Made by a program: the position numbers and the translations under genes
From: JAWLHU01 sp049325315
GTDB taxonomy: Bacteria; Bacillota; Sulfobacillia; Symbiobacteriales; Symbiobacteriaceae
NCBI GenBank assembly: GCA_049325315.1
Contig: JBMONB010000084.1
Span: 1 to 64,000 of the forward strand
Direction: 5' to 3'
DNA length: 64,000 nt
The notes under the pieces: model-generated
Seen by the model: only the letters and a program-made list of their open reading frames with translations
The model's database searches: none
What the model was told of the DNA's origin: nothing
Shown: piece by piece, positions 10,388-18,907 of the stretch
Numbering within the stretch: position 1 is the first letter of the stretch
Layout: each line of letters begins with the position of its first letter

Positions 10388-12259
10388 ATGGTGGACCGGT
10401 TGCGCTCCAGACCCGAGACGATCCTGCAGGGCCTGACTGAGCAGCAGGTCCGGGCGGTGACCCACGGCGACGGTCCCCTGCTGGTGGTGGCGGGGCCGGG
10501 CAGCGGCAAGACGACCGTGATCGTCCGGCGGGTCGCCTACCTTACCAAGCAGTTGGGGGTCGACCCCGCCGCGCTCCTGGTGGTCACCTTTGCCAAGGCG
10601 GCGGCCGATGGTATGAAGGGGCGGGCCGCCCAGACGGCGGGCGCCACGGTGGCCTCCCGGGCGACCTTCGCCACCTTTCACGGCCTGGCCTACCGCATTT
10701 TACGCCAGGCCGACCCCGGCCGCCGGCTGCGGATTCTCGAGGAGGAGAAGCAGCTTCAGCTGATCCGGCAGATCATGCGGGAGATCGGGCTGAACACCGA
10801 CGACGACACCGTGCTCGACGCCCTGACCGAGATCGCCCGCATGCGGGCCTCCACGGCGGAGCCCGCCGCCTTCCGGCCCCGGGGCCTCACACTCACCGAC
10901 TTCCGGCAGCTCTGGCAGTCGTACACCCTGGCCAAAGAGCGGCATGGCTGCCTCGACTTCGACGACCTGCTGCACGAGGCGCTGGCCCAGCTCCAGAGCC
11001 GCCCCGCCCTGCTGGCCGCCTATCGGGAACGCTACCACCACGTGCTGGTCGATGAGTTCCAGGACACCAACGCCGTGCAGTGGGCGATGATCCGCCTGCT
11101 GGCGGAGCCCCGGCGAAACCTCTGCGTGGTGGGCGACGACGACCAGGCGATCTACGGCTGGCGGGGCGCCTCGCCCGACTTTCTCCTCGCCTTCCCCGGG
11201 GCCTACCCCGACGCCGTCCGGGTGACGCTGGACCTGAACCACCGCTGCCCGCCCCCGGTGGTGGAGGCGGCCAACCGGCTGGCGGCCGCCAACACCCGGC
11301 GGTTCGGCAAGGTGATCCGCCCCGCCCGGAGCGGCGGATTCCCGGTGGAGGTGATCAGCCCCGCCGACAGTCTCCAGGAGGCCGAAGCGGTCGTCCAACT
11401 TATCAGGGGCTACGGCGCCCCGCTGACCGACTGGGCGATCATCTACCGGACCAACCAGCAGGCGCACGCCATCGCCCAGGTGATGACCCGGGAGCGAATT
11501 CCCTACCGGGCGCTGGGCGGGCTGCCCAACCTCTACCGGCGCTGGCCGGTGCAAGATGTGCTGGCCTACCTGCGGGCCGCCACCGGCGAGCCCTTCGCCA
11601 TCGAGCAGGTGCTGAACCGCCCCACCCGGTACCTCTCCCGGGCGGTGGTCCAGGAGGCCCGCCGCATCGCCGAGGCGACCGGGCTCGACCTGCTGGGGGC
11701 GATCCCCCAGACGGGGCTGCTCCGCTCCTGGCAGCTGCGCCCGGTGGAGGAGCTGCGCGACCACCTCTATGCCCTGATCCGGATGCAGGCGCCCGACGCC
11801 ATCGGATACGTGCGCACCATCATCGGGTACGATGATTACATCAAGGAATACGCTGCGAGAGAGGGCGGCTCGGCCGATGAGATGCTGGGCCTGCTGGCCG
11901 AGGTGGAGCGGACCAGCCCCCGGCTGATGCTGACCGCCTTCCTGGCCCAGGTGGAGTCCTTTACCGCCCAGTCCGGGCAGCGGGTGGCCGAGGGGGAAGA
12001 GGCGGTCACCCTGGTCACCTGCCACAAGGCGAAGGGGTTGGAGTTCAAGCGGGTCGTGGTCGTGGGGGCCATCGACAAGCTTCTGCCCCACCGGTCCAGC
12101 GAGGATATTGAAGAGGAGCGCCGGCTGATGTACGTCGCCATGACCCGGGCCGGTGAGCGGCTCTGGCTGAGCGCCCCCCGGGCCTACGAGGGGCGGGAGG
12201 CCCAGCCCTCGCCCTTCCTGGAGGAGGCGCTCGGCCCCGGGGCGCTGGCGGCAGATTAG
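10388..12259 (+). CDS. UvrD/Rep/PcrA-type superfamily 1 DNA helicase
   Basis: 623 residues, a little shorter than PcrA (about 720). Motifs in order: LTEQQVRAVTH (Q motif), Walker A GPGSGKTT, motif Ia VVTFAKAAAD, motif II VDEFQDTN, motif III VVGDDDQAIYGWRGA, motif IV LDLNHRCP, motif V VTCHKAKGLEF, and motif VI YVAMTRA. It should be an ATP-driven 3'-5' translocase acting in repair or replication restart. The C-terminal extension of PcrA that contacts partners appears missing. The start is uncertain: ATG 10388 touches the GAAGG ribosome site, while TTG 10400 has better spacing. Confidence 0.92.
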   Translation: MVDRLRSRPETILQGLTEQQVRAVTHGDGPLLVVAGPGSGKTTVIVRRVAYLTKQLGVDPAALLVVTFAKAAADGMKGRAAQTAGATVASRATFATFHGLAYRILRQADPGRRLRILEEEKQLQLIRQIMREIGLNTDDDTVLDALTEIARMRASTAEPAAFRPRGLTLTDFRQLWQSYTLAKERHGCLDFDDLLHEALAQLQSRPALLAAYRERYHHVLVDEFQDTNAVQWAMIRLLAEPRRNLCVVGDDDQAIYGWRGASPDFLLAFPGAYPDAVRVTLDLNHRCPPPVVEAANRLAAANTRRFGKVIRPARSGGFPVEVISPADSLQEAEAVVQLIRGYGAPLTDWAIIYRTNQQAHAIAQVMTRERIPYRALGGLPNLYRRWPVQDVLAYLRAATGEPFAIEQVLNRPTRYLSRAVVQEARRIAEATGLDLLGAIPQTGLLRSWQLRPVEELRDHLYALIRMQAPDAIGYVRTIIGYDDYIKEYAAREGGSADEMLGLLAEVERTSPRLMLTAFLAQVESFTAQSGQRVAEGEEAVTLVTCHKAKGLEFKRVVVVGAIDKLLPHRSSEDIEEERRLMYVAMTRAGERLWLSAPRAYEGREAQPSPFLEEALGPGALAAD

Positions 12260-12284
12260 GGGCATTTTAGAGGGAGTGGGGGAT

Positions 12285-12683
12285 TTGTCGCGGCCGTTTA
12301 AGGAAAAGTACCCCGAGCGCAAGTCGGCCCGGGACCACTACGTGGCGATTCTAGATGACCTGTGCGCCACCATTCCGGGCATTGCCGAGCGCCGGGAGAT
12401 GCTGATGCTGATCCCGGAACTGATGGACAAGGTGGAGCAGGGGTTCGTCATGGACGCCATCGTCCACGGCAAGGGGGTCGTCAACACGATCACCGACGTG
12501 GGCTCCGACTCCATTGCGATCGTCTACAACGCCGGCTGGGCGCTGGGCTTCGAGGGCGACGGGGGCGAGCTGGTCGTCCTGATCCAGTACATCAGCTCGA
12601 TCAGGCCGCGCAAGACCGGCCTGGAGATCGACCTGGAGACCGGCGAGACCGTCTGGCTTCGGTTCCTGGGGACGCAGGGGTAA
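12285..12683 (+). CDS. Conserved-looking protein of unknown function
   Basis: 132 residues from TTG 12285, which is 8 bases after AGAGGGAG; a GTG at 12276 overlaps that site. The protein is soluble and acidic, with an apparent alpha/beta pattern and a central VVNTITDVGSDSIAIVYNA segment. No family is recognised. It follows the helicase by about 25 bases and may be cotranscribed. Its high-GC third codon positions match its neighbours, which supports it as a real gene. Confidence 0.65.
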   Translation: MSRPFKEKYPERKSARDHYVAILDDLCATIPGIAERREMLMLIPELMDKVEQGFVMDAIVHGKGVVNTITDVGSDSIAIVYNAGWALGFEGDGGELVVLIQYISSIRPRKTGLEIDLETGETVWLRFLGTQG

Positions 12684-12708
12684 AGCCATCGGACGGTTGT
12701 TGCCTGCT

Positions 12709-12761
12709 TCCGTCCAAAATTCGTCTCTCCATACCCGGCTGGGAGGCGAAAAATGGACGGA
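12709..12761. repeat. 53-bp hairpin repeat, copy 1
   Basis: The unit begins TCCGTCCAAAATTCGTCTC and ends GGACGGA. Its ends form a stem of about 18 bases with one three-base mismatch (AAA against AAA) and a G-T pair. A second copy of the same length is at 12824-12876. Confidence 0.8.
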
Positions 12762-12794
12762 GGCGGGCATGTAGTGAGGTGGGCTGGGCTGTAA

Positions 12795-12810
12795 CCCTGG
12801 ATACCCAGGG
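12795..12810. other. Small hairpin between the two 53-bp repeats
   Basis: CCCTGG-ATAC-CCAGGG forms a 6-bp stem. With the flanking repeats it makes this 335-bp gap (12684-13018) mostly structured DNA, and I see no gene in it. Confidence 0.4.
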
Positions 12811-12823
12811 GATTTCCGGCCTC

Positions 12824-12876
12824 TCCGTCCAAAATTCGTCTCTCCACGCCCGGCTGAAGCACGAAAAACGGACGGA
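12824..12876. repeat. 53-bp hairpin repeat, copy 2
   Basis: It has the same TCCGTCCAAAATTCGTCTC start and GGACGGA end as copy 1. Differences cluster in the loop (CACGCCCGGCTGAAGC against CATACCCGGCTGGGAG). Conservation of the arms over the loop suggests that the hairpin is the functional unit. Confidence 0.8.
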
Positions 12877-13018
12877 GAGAAACATCAGCTGTTGGCGCGG
12901 TGGCCGATGGTACCAGCGTCTATAGCGCTTCCTTGCATCAGCCGGAGCGCAGAATGCAGCCGGGGGCCATGCCTCCCGGCTGCATACCTTTACTCCAATG
13001 CCCACCTGCTCCCTTTCG

Positions 13019-13606
13019 TCACCCTTGCTTCAGGATCAGCCATTCGCCCTTGCCCAGCGGCAGGAGCGAGTGCTCGTAGCCCGGCGTCGCCTCCACCAGC
13101 GAGCGGAAGGGGGCGATCTCCGAGGCGTGGGAGAGGGCGTTGTCCACGATGATCAGCCCGCCGGGCGCCAGCACCCGCTGCAGGTCGAGCCACCAGCCCA
13201 GGTAGAGCGTGCGCTCCGAGTCGAGGAAGATCAGGTCGTAGGCGCCGTTCACCGCCTGGCGCAGGTGCTCCCCGGCGTCGCCCACCACCAGGGCGATGCG
13301 GTCGGCCAGCCCGGCCCGCTCGAAGTTGGCGCGGGCCAGTTCCGCCTTCTCCGGCGAGAGTTCCAGGGTGGTTACGTGCCCGCCCGTATAGCGGGCTGCA
13401 TCGGCCAGCCAGAGGGTGGAGTAGCCGTTGGAGGTGCCCACCTCCAGGATCGACCGGGCCTTGACCGCCTGGATCATGAGCGAGAGGAACTCCCCCGTCT
13501 CTGGGGTGATATTCAGCATCTTGCCGGAGCGGTCGGTCACCCGGGCGTCGTTCGCCTCGCCGGCCCGGTACAGTTCGTGTAGAAGCGCCTTGAGCCTTTC
13601 ATCCAC
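13019..13606 (-). CDS. SAM-dependent O-methyltransferase (catechol-type fold)
   Basis: 195 residues. The SAM-binding motif I is ILEVGTSNGYSTLWLA, with the acidic ribose-binding residue in TLELSP. Asp in LIFLDSER and the following WW segment match the metal-dependent O-methyltransferase family (Methyltransf_3/24). The catechol enzymes usually have a metal-binding Asp-Asn pair; here IIVDNALSH supplies Asp-Asn. The substrate is unknown. The gene is 28 bases downstream of the cobalamin adenosyltransferase on the same strand. Confidence 0.85.
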   Translation of the reverse strand: MDERLKALLHELYRAGEANDARVTDRSGKMLNITPETGEFLSLMIQAVKARSILEVGTSNGYSTLWLADAARYTGGHVTTLELSPEKAELARANFERAGLADRIALVVGDAGEHLRQAVNGAYDLIFLDSERTLYLGWWLDLQRVLAPGGLIIVDNALSHASEIAPFRSLVEATPGYEHSLLPLGKGEWLILKQG

Positions 13607-13634
13607 TGCGACAGCAACTCCTTATCGCCGGTTG

Positions 13635-14192
13635 CTACTTCTTCCACTCCACCTTCACGTCCGACGCCCCCATCGCCCGGTTGGCGGCACGGGCCGCCAC
13701 GAAGAGGAAGTCGGAGAGCCGGTTCAGGTACTTGAGCAGAACCGGATCCACCGGTTCCTGCTCCATGAGCGTGACCAGCCGGCGCTCCGCCCGGCGGGCC
13801 ACGGTCCGGGCGACGTGCAGCGCCGAGGCCGCCTGGGTTCCGCCCGGGAGAATAAAGGAGCGCAGCGGCTCCAGGCTTGTCTCCAGCTGGTCGATGTTCT
13901 GCTCCAGCTGCGCGACCAGCGACTCGTTGACCTTCGGTTTCTCGCCCTTCTCCTTGTTGGGCGGGGTGGCCAGGTCGGCGCCCACATCGAACAGCTCCCG
14001 CTGAATCCGGAACAGCATGGCCCGCAGGTCATCGGCCGTGCCGGCGTGCAGGTGCGACAGCGCCAGCCCCACAAAGGCGTTGGCTTCATCGACCGTGCCG
14101 TAGACCTCAACCCGCAGCGCATCCTTCGCGATCCGCTCGCCCCAACGGAGGCTCGTCTGGCCGGCATCGCCGGTCCGGGTGTAGATCTTCAT
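13635..14192 (-). CDS. PduO-type cob(I)alamin adenosyltransferase
   Basis: 185 residues. The signature N-terminus KIYTRTGDAGQTSL binds ATP; YGTVDEANAFVG and the helical RSFILPGGTQAASALH and RTVARRAERR segments are the active-site region of the PduO/MMAB family. It transfers the adenosyl group of ATP to cob(I)alamin to make coenzyme B12. GAGGTGAGC precedes the ATG. No cobalamin riboswitch is recognisable in the 94-base gap upstream. Confidence 0.93.
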   Translation of the reverse strand: MKIYTRTGDAGQTSLRWGERIAKDALRVEVYGTVDEANAFVGLALSHLHAGTADDLRAMLFRIQRELFDVGADLATPPNKEKGEKPKVNESLVAQLEQNIDQLETSLEPLRSFILPGGTQAASALHVARTVARRAERRLVTLMEQEPVDPVLLKYLNRLSDFLFVAARAANRAMGASDVKVEWKK

Positions 14193-14286
14193 TTGCTCAC
14201 CTCATCGTAAAGTCTATCATGACCGAGGCAGGATTTGCTCCAGAATTGGATAACCTCATGATATTTATAAGGACTAGGGGGGCGTT

Positions 14287-14865
14287 GTGTTGAATCGACA
14301 GGAAGCCTGGGAACTGCTGACCGAGTATACGCAGAACCCCCGCCTGCTCAACCACATGCAGGCGGTGGAGGCGTGCATGCGGTACTACGCCAAGATGCAC
14401 GGGGAAGATGAGGAGACCTGGGGGCTGATCGGCCTGCTCCACGACTTCGACTACGAGCGCTGGCCCGAGATCCCGGACCACCCGCTGCAGGGGGAGCGGA
14501 TTCTGGCGGAGCGGGGCGTGCCGGAGGATATCCGGTACACGATCTGCTCTCACGCCGCCGACTTCCTGCAGGGCCGGTACCCCCGCAAGAGCCTGCGCGA
14601 CCGGGTTCTCTACGCCGTCGATGAGCTGAGCGGCCTGGTGGTGGCCACCGCCCTGGTGCGGCCCAGCAGGTCGATCTTCGATGTAGATGTGGCCGGCGTC
14701 AAGAAGAAGATGAAGGACAAGCGGTTCGCCGCCGGCGTCAACCGGGAAGATGTGGTCAAGGGCGCCGAGGAGCTGGGCGTCGACCTGGACCAGCACATTG
14801 GCCACGTGATCGAGGCGCTGAAGGCGGCGGCCGACGACCTGGGCCTGCGCGGCACCGCCCAGTGA
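14287..14865 (+). CDS. HD-domain protein (predicted phosphohydrolase)
   Basis: 192 residues. Metal ligands of the HD fold are visible: His in LLNHMQAVEAC, HD in GLLHDFDYE, and later His residues in DHPLQGERIL and ICSHAADF. The family hydrolyses phosphoesters of nucleotides or acts on cyclic dinucleotides; the substrate is not evident. The start is GTG 14287 (or TTG 14290) after AGGGGGG. Its stop overlaps the GTG of the following NTPase gene (GTGA), so the two are coupled. Confidence 0.82.
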   Translation: MLNRQEAWELLTEYTQNPRLLNHMQAVEACMRYYAKMHGEDEETWGLIGLLHDFDYERWPEIPDHPLQGERILAERGVPEDIRYTICSHAADFLQGRYPRKSLRDRVLYAVDELSGLVVATALVRPSRSIFDVDVAGVKKKMKDKRFAAGVNREDVVKGAEELGVDLDQHIGHVIEALKAAADDLGLRGTAQ

Positions 14866-15395
14866 AGCTCCTGCTCACCGGCGCCCCCCGCTCGGGCAAG
14901 TCGAGCCTGATCCGCAAGCTGGCGGAGTCCTCGGCGGGCGCCGCGGGGATTCTCACGGTGGAGCGCAAAGGGCCTGAAGGGAGGCGGGTGGGCTTCGACC
15001 TGCAGGCGGTGCTCTGCCGCCCGGGCCGGCCGCTCCAGGTGCTGGAGCAGGCCCCGCTGGCCCGCCTGGCCCTGCTCTCGCCCCTGCGGGTGGGGCGGTA
15101 CGGGGTGGAGCCCGCCGCCCTCGACCTGGCCGTTCAGGCGCTCGATGGCGCCATGCATGAGGGAGCGCTGGTGGTGATCGACGAGATCGGACCGATCCAG
15201 ATCTGCTCCCCGGCCTTCCGGGAGGCGGTGGACCGCTGCCTCGACAGCCGCTGTTCGCTGCTGGGGGCGCTCTCCACCCAGGAGGACCCGTACCTGGCCG
15301 CCATTCGGAAGCGGCCCGGGGTGCGGGTGCTTGAGGTGACGCGCCAGAACCGGGCGCACCTGGCCGAGGGGCTCTCGGCCTGGCTTCGGCAGTAG
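14862..15395 (+). CDS. THEP1-type nucleoside-triphosphatase
   Basis: 177 residues. Walker A is GAPRSGKSS at the N-terminus, Walker B is LVVIDEIGP, and VGRYGV in between matches the family of small archaeal and bacterial NTPases typified by THEP1 (NTPase_1). Hydrolysis of several NTPs is known for the family but the biological role is not. Translation starts at GTG 14862, overlapping the HD gene stop by four bases. The shared operon with a phosphohydrolase hints at nucleotide metabolism. Confidence 0.85.
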   Translation: MKLLLTGAPRSGKSSLIRKLAESSAGAAGILTVERKGPEGRRVGFDLQAVLCRPGRPLQVLEQAPLARLALLSPLRVGRYGVEPAALDLAVQALDGAMHEGALVVIDEIGPIQICSPAFREAVDRCLDSRCSLLGALSTQEDPYLAAIRKRPGVRVLEVTRQNRAHLAEGLSAWLRQ

Positions 15396-15471
15396 GGCTT
15401 GACCCCCAGGTCATCGGACAAGGGCGCGGGCGTATCCTTTTCGCAAAGGCTCTGGCGAGGAGGATGCGCCC

Positions 15472-15816
15472 GTGCGTCATGCGAACGCCCTCATCCTGAA
15501 GCTGCTGGCCTATCTCCTGCTCTTCGGCGTCACCATGCCCGTGCTGGGCAGGCTGGCGCTGCCGCAGTCGCTGATTCTTGCCGGGATCCATACCCTGTTG
15601 CTCTGGCTGGCCGACCTGATCATCTTGCCCCGCTTCGGATCGGTCGCGGCGGCGGTTGGAGATTTTCTGGTGCTGGTGGTCGGCTCCTTCCTGGTCCTCG
15701 GAGCGATGGGCTCGATCCCCAGACCGATCGGTCTGATCCTGGCGGTGGGGTTGGGAACCGCCTTCGAGGTCTGGTTCCACTACTACCTGAACCGCCACCG
15801 CGTGCTGGAGTTCTGA
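15472..15816 (+). CDS. Four-helix membrane protein, YndM/DUF2512-like
   Basis: 114 residues with four evenly spaced hydrophobic segments (about 8-28, 34-52, 58-78, 84-104). Length and layout resemble the YndM/DUF2512 family of spore-formers, but this is by pattern only. Start GTG 15472 follows GGAGGATG. A strong hairpin directly follows the stop. Function unknown. Confidence 0.65.
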   Translation: MRHANALILKLLAYLLLFGVTMPVLGRLALPQSLILAGIHTLLLWLADLIILPRFGSVAAAVGDFLVLVVGSFLVLGAMGSIPRPIGLILAVGLGTAFEVWFHYYLNRHRVLEF

Positions 15817-15820
15817 TGGA

Positions 15821-15844
15821 CGACCCGCCCTCGTGGGCGGGTCG
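15821..15844 (+). terminator. Terminator hairpin
   Basis: A 10-bp perfect stem CGACCCGCCC / GGGCGGGTCG with a TCGT loop, 5 bases after the stop. It has only a weak U-tract. Confidence 0.6.
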
Positions 15845-16262
15845 CCCTGTTCCAGCGATTCCACGACTTTTTCCGAGGGTGAGCTCAGACAGATTGGGAA
15901 ATTGTAACGGAATCACGCATTTGAAGGGCATGTTCACCCCGTAAATCGCTCTTGCGGGCCCTCAGAGGGGGCATGTTGGCCCGGACTAGGCCGAAAAACG
16001 GTGGTTCCGTCACCTCCAGGCTCCTGTTTTTGCAGATTCCGCTACGTTTTGCCACATGTTCAAGAAACTCTCCGGGAATTTCTAGTGGAACCCGACCGGC
16101 AGAGCGCCCTGGTGCTTGTGAACCTGGCGCCCCGCCCGCCAGAAGGGTCTGCCTCGTACTTTCGTACGATGCCGCAAACCGACCGGCGTCCGATTTGCCC
16201 AAGCCTTCTTCCTGGTACGATGAGAACCGTCAAGGCCATCATCTACCTGGAGGTATGAAACG
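15845..16262. other. Intergenic region before the zinc-protease gene
   Basis: 418 bases with lower GC than the neighbours. Short open frames occur on both strands, but none has a convincing ribosome site plus sensible composition. The end of this stretch must contain the promoter of the leader ORF and protease; no clear -35/-10 pair stands out. Confidence 0.4.
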
Positions 16263-16319
16263 ATGGAACGAACCAACCGACACGGCTCCCGGCTCTGGCC
16301 GCTGCTCGGGAGGTCGTAA
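16263..16319 (+). CDS. 18-residue leader ORF coupled to the zinc-protease gene
   Basis: ATG 16263 is preceded by TGGAGGT at 8-9 bases. The peptide MERTNRHGSRLWPLLGRS ends with TAA at 16317-16319, whose last A is the first base of the next ATG (TAATG). The downstream gene also has its own GGGAGGT inside this ORF. Such an arrangement suggests translational coupling or a regulatory leader peptide. Too short to judge by composition. Confidence 0.45.
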   Translation: MERTNRHGSRLWPLLGRS

Positions 16320-17233
16320 TGCGCCTGCACAACCTCTACCCTGACTTTGAGGCCGCATGGCGCAGGTCGCCTACCTGGGAATCGATCCGAGAGGGCTACG
16401 TTTTGCCCCACCAGCGCTTCCTGTCACACTACCACCTGAACTGGGTAGAGGGCGGCCCCGTTGCACCTTCGGTGGTGGAGGAAGACTACCGCAAGGCCTG
16501 GGTGGAGCGGCCCGGCGCCGCCGTCGCTCTGGTGGAGCGGTTGGCCGGCCTGCCGCTGGCCGCCATGGTAGAGGCGGCCTGTCGGGCGCCCGAGGCTTAC
16601 CTGCGCCCCCGCCGGGAGGTGCGGGTCTACGGGTTCGTCGGGCTGGAGACCACCAGCGCCGCCCAGCTCCTGGTCGATGGCGAGCCCGCCGTCGCCCTGG
16701 CGCTGGAGGCCTGGGGCGACAACTTCCTCGGCCTGCCCATGCACTGGGAAGACCTGCCGCTGCTTATGGCGCACGAGTTCACCCATGTGGTCCGCTATAC
16801 CGAGTCGGAGACCGGCCTGGCCCGGGCCTTCCGGGAGGGCGGGTTCGACTACGGGCGGGCGCTGAACAGAGAGCCGCTGCTGGAGTTTTTGGTGGATGAA
16901 GGCCTCGGCGTCTACCTCTCGCAGCAGATGACCCCCGGGGCCGATGAGCGGCGCGCCCTCTTCTTCCATGAAGACGACCTACGCTGGTGTCACGAGCACG
17001 AGGCCCAACTGTGGGCCGGGGTGGAGCCCCACCTGGCGGAGCCGCCGGGCTTCAAGGGGTACCGCCGCTACTTCAGCATCGCAGCCGAAGGGCTGCCGCC
17101 CCGGACCGGGTACTTCCTGGGCTACCGCCTGGTCTCCCGCTTCCTGGCCGACCACCCGGAGATTACGCCGGCGCAGGCGGTGCGCCTGCCCGCCGAGCGG
17201 TTCCTGCCGAGTCTGGACGGTCTCGGGCAATAA
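16319..17233 (+). CDS. Predicted zinc-dependent protease (DUF2268-like)
   Basis: 304 residues. The gluzincin core is LMAHEFTHVVRY (HExxH near residue 155) and a downstream third ligand in FLVDEGLGVYLS, the arrangement of the DUF2268 family of putative Zn proteases. No signal peptide or membrane segment is seen, so it probably acts in the cytosol or at the spore stage. GGGAGGT is 4 bases before ATG. Substrate unknown. Confidence 0.78.
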   Translation: MRLHNLYPDFEAAWRRSPTWESIREGYVLPHQRFLSHYHLNWVEGGPVAPSVVEEDYRKAWVERPGAAVALVERLAGLPLAAMVEAACRAPEAYLRPRREVRVYGFVGLETTSAAQLLVDGEPAVALALEAWGDNFLGLPMHWEDLPLLMAHEFTHVVRYTESETGLARAFREGGFDYGRALNREPLLEFLVDEGLGVYLSQQMTPGADERRALFFHEDDLRWCHEHEAQLWAGVEPHLAEPPGFKGYRRYFSIAAEGLPPRTGYFLGYRLVSRFLADHPEITPAQAVRLPAERFLPSLDGLGQ

Positions 17234-17357
17234 ACTTCAAGATAAACTTTCGGCACCTGCCTGCACCCCTGGTTTACAGGCATAGTAAAGCTGTAGCCAG
17301 TCCATCGGGAGGTCGGAAACCACCGCCCGGTGGCAAACAAAAGGAGGGTGCAGCAAA

Positions 17358-17936
17358 ATGTCGACAGCGAATCTGGTTCGGTGGGGCGGTATTGCCAGCA
17401 TGATGGCGGCGGTCTCTCTGTCCATCGGTTCCATTCTTCGGATGGCGGGTCTCCTGTATGTAGGGCAATCGATCTTCTTTACCGGCTATGTGCTTCTGGT
17501 CTTCGGCATCATGGGGGTCTACCTGGTTCAGGCGGAGCGGACCGGAACCCTTGGGTTCGTCGCCTTCGTGATGACCATGATCGGCACCGCCCTGTCCATC
17601 GTTCCGGCGGCGCTGCTGCTGGCCGCCAACATGGGGTTCCAGGAGATCCACTACGCACAGGCATTCTTCTCCATGAAGATCCCCCTGACCCTGGTGGCCA
17701 TCCTGATCGGCCCCCTTGGCACGCTGCTCCTCGGCGTGGCCACCGCACGGGGCGGGGTCCTCTCCCGGTGGACCGGGATCCTGATGATCGCCGGCTCGGT
17801 GTTCAACCTGGTCTATTCGCTCAGCTATTTCACCCCGGTGGGGGTGGCCGGCGTGCAGGTCAGCGCCCTGGCCTTCCTCTTGGCGGGCTGGGAAGTGGTC
17901 ACCGGGGCCGGACTTGCCAAATCGACCGCAGCCTGA
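17358..17936 (+). CDS. Polytopic membrane protein of unknown function
   Basis: 192 residues with about six hydrophobic helices (10-30, 38-58, 65-88, 103-125, 135-155, 160-180). Charged residues are few and confined to loops. The layout resembles DUF4386-like proteins but I cannot assign a family. AAGGAGGG lies 8 bases before ATG. A strong bidirectional hairpin follows. Confidence 0.7.
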   Translation: MSTANLVRWGGIASMMAAVSLSIGSILRMAGLLYVGQSIFFTGYVLLVFGIMGVYLVQAERTGTLGFVAFVMTMIGTALSIVPAALLLAANMGFQEIHYAQAFFSMKIPLTLVAILIGPLGTLLLGVATARGGVLSRWTGILMIAGSVFNLVYSLSYFTPVGVAGVQVSALAFLLAGWEVVTGAGLAKSTAA

Positions 17937-17944
17937 CAGAAAGC

Positions 17945-17976
17945 GAGAGCCGAAGCCCCTGTGGGGTCCGGCTCTC
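17945..17976. terminator. Bidirectional terminator
   Basis: GAGAGCCG (17945-17952) pairs with CGGCTCTC (17969-17976), with an inner CCCC/GGGG stem. It sits between the convergent membrane protein and SDR genes. The plus strand continues CTTTACTTCTTT. Confidence 0.75.
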
Positions 17977-17978
17977 CT

Positions 17979-18806
17979 TTACTTCTTTCCCCAGCCCATC
18001 GCCATCTGCATGGTCCAGTCCCGCATGCGGGCGCTGGTCAGGCGCAGGAAGATGGCGCCCACGCCCATGGCAGCGGGAACCTGGTAGCGGGCCTTGGGCC
18101 GGCGGGCGTTCATCGCCCGGCGGATCACCCGGGAGACGGCCTCGGGCCCCGGCGCCCCGGCGTTCGACCGGGTCAGAAGGCGGTCGAAGGCCTGGTAGAG
18201 CCGCCGGTAGGGCGACTCCGCCCGGCCCATGTGCGCCTCGCCCTCCCGCCGGGCGGTCTGCTCGAAGGAGGTCCGAATCGCCCCCGGCTCGACCAGAATG
18301 GTGTGAATCCCGAAGGGCGCCACCTCCACCCGCAGGGCATCGGTCATCGCCTCCAGGGCGAACTTGCTGGCGCAGTAGGCGCCCATGGTGGGCAGCGAGA
18401 TCAGTCCGGCCATGGAGGAGAGGTTGATGATCCGCCCACAGCCCTGCGCCCGCATGGTCGGCAGCACCGCCCGGATCATCCGGACCGCCCCGTGCAGGTT
18501 GACGGCGAAGACCTTCTGCCACTGCTCCTCGGTCACCTCTTCCACGGTGCCCATCTGCCCGTAGCCGGCGTTATTGACCAGCACATCGATGCGGCCGAAG
18601 TTGGCCAGCACCGTCTGGACCGCCGCCTGCACTGAATCGGGCCGCTCGACATCGAGGGAGAGACGAAGCGCTGCGTCCAGGTCGGCGATGGTCTCGAGCC
18701 GGCGGGCGGTGGCCACCACCCGGTAGCCCGCGCCGGTGAGATGGCTGACCAGGTCGCGGCCGATGCCGGTGGAGCAGCCTGTGATCAGTACGACGGGGGA
18801 TGTCAT
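17979..18806 (-). CDS. Short-chain dehydrogenase/reductase
   Basis: 275 residues, classical SDR. The cofactor motif is TGCSTGIG, followed by NNAGYG and the active-site Ser (LSSMAG), Tyr (YCASK) and Lys. ATAR at the end of beta-2 suggests NADP preference. The C-terminal 40 residues are basic and hydrophobic, as in SDRs associated with membranes or acyl substrates. I choose ATG 18806 because GGAGGAG lies just upstream. Substrate unknown. Confidence 0.88.
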   Translation of the reverse strand: MTSPVVLITGCSTGIGRDLVSHLTGAGYRVVATARRLETIADLDAALRLSLDVERPDSVQAAVQTVLANFGRIDVLVNNAGYGQMGTVEEVTEEQWQKVFAVNLHGAVRMIRAVLPTMRAQGCGRIINLSSMAGLISLPTMGAYCASKFALEAMTDALRVEVAPFGIHTILVEPGAIRTSFEQTARREGEAHMGRAESPYRRLYQAFDRLLTRSNAGAPGPEAVSRVIRRAMNARRPKARYQVPAAMGVGAIFLRLTSARMRDWTMQMAMGWGKK

Positions 18807-18907
18807 TGCAATCTCCTCCAACGCGAAGTGGATCAGCCTTTCCCCCTAGGGTTGCCAGATTCCTGCCTTACCGCCTATCATAGGGGCTTAAGAGGGGGGC
18901 GAAGCGC

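Noticed and set aside
12690..12880. A CRISPR array
   Set aside because: Only two repeats, each palindromic across its full length, with no equal-sized unique spacers and no cas genes.
15885..16258. Short genes on both strands in the gap before the zinc protease
   Set aside because: Compositions are unusual, there are no ribosome sites, and the opposing frames overlap each other.
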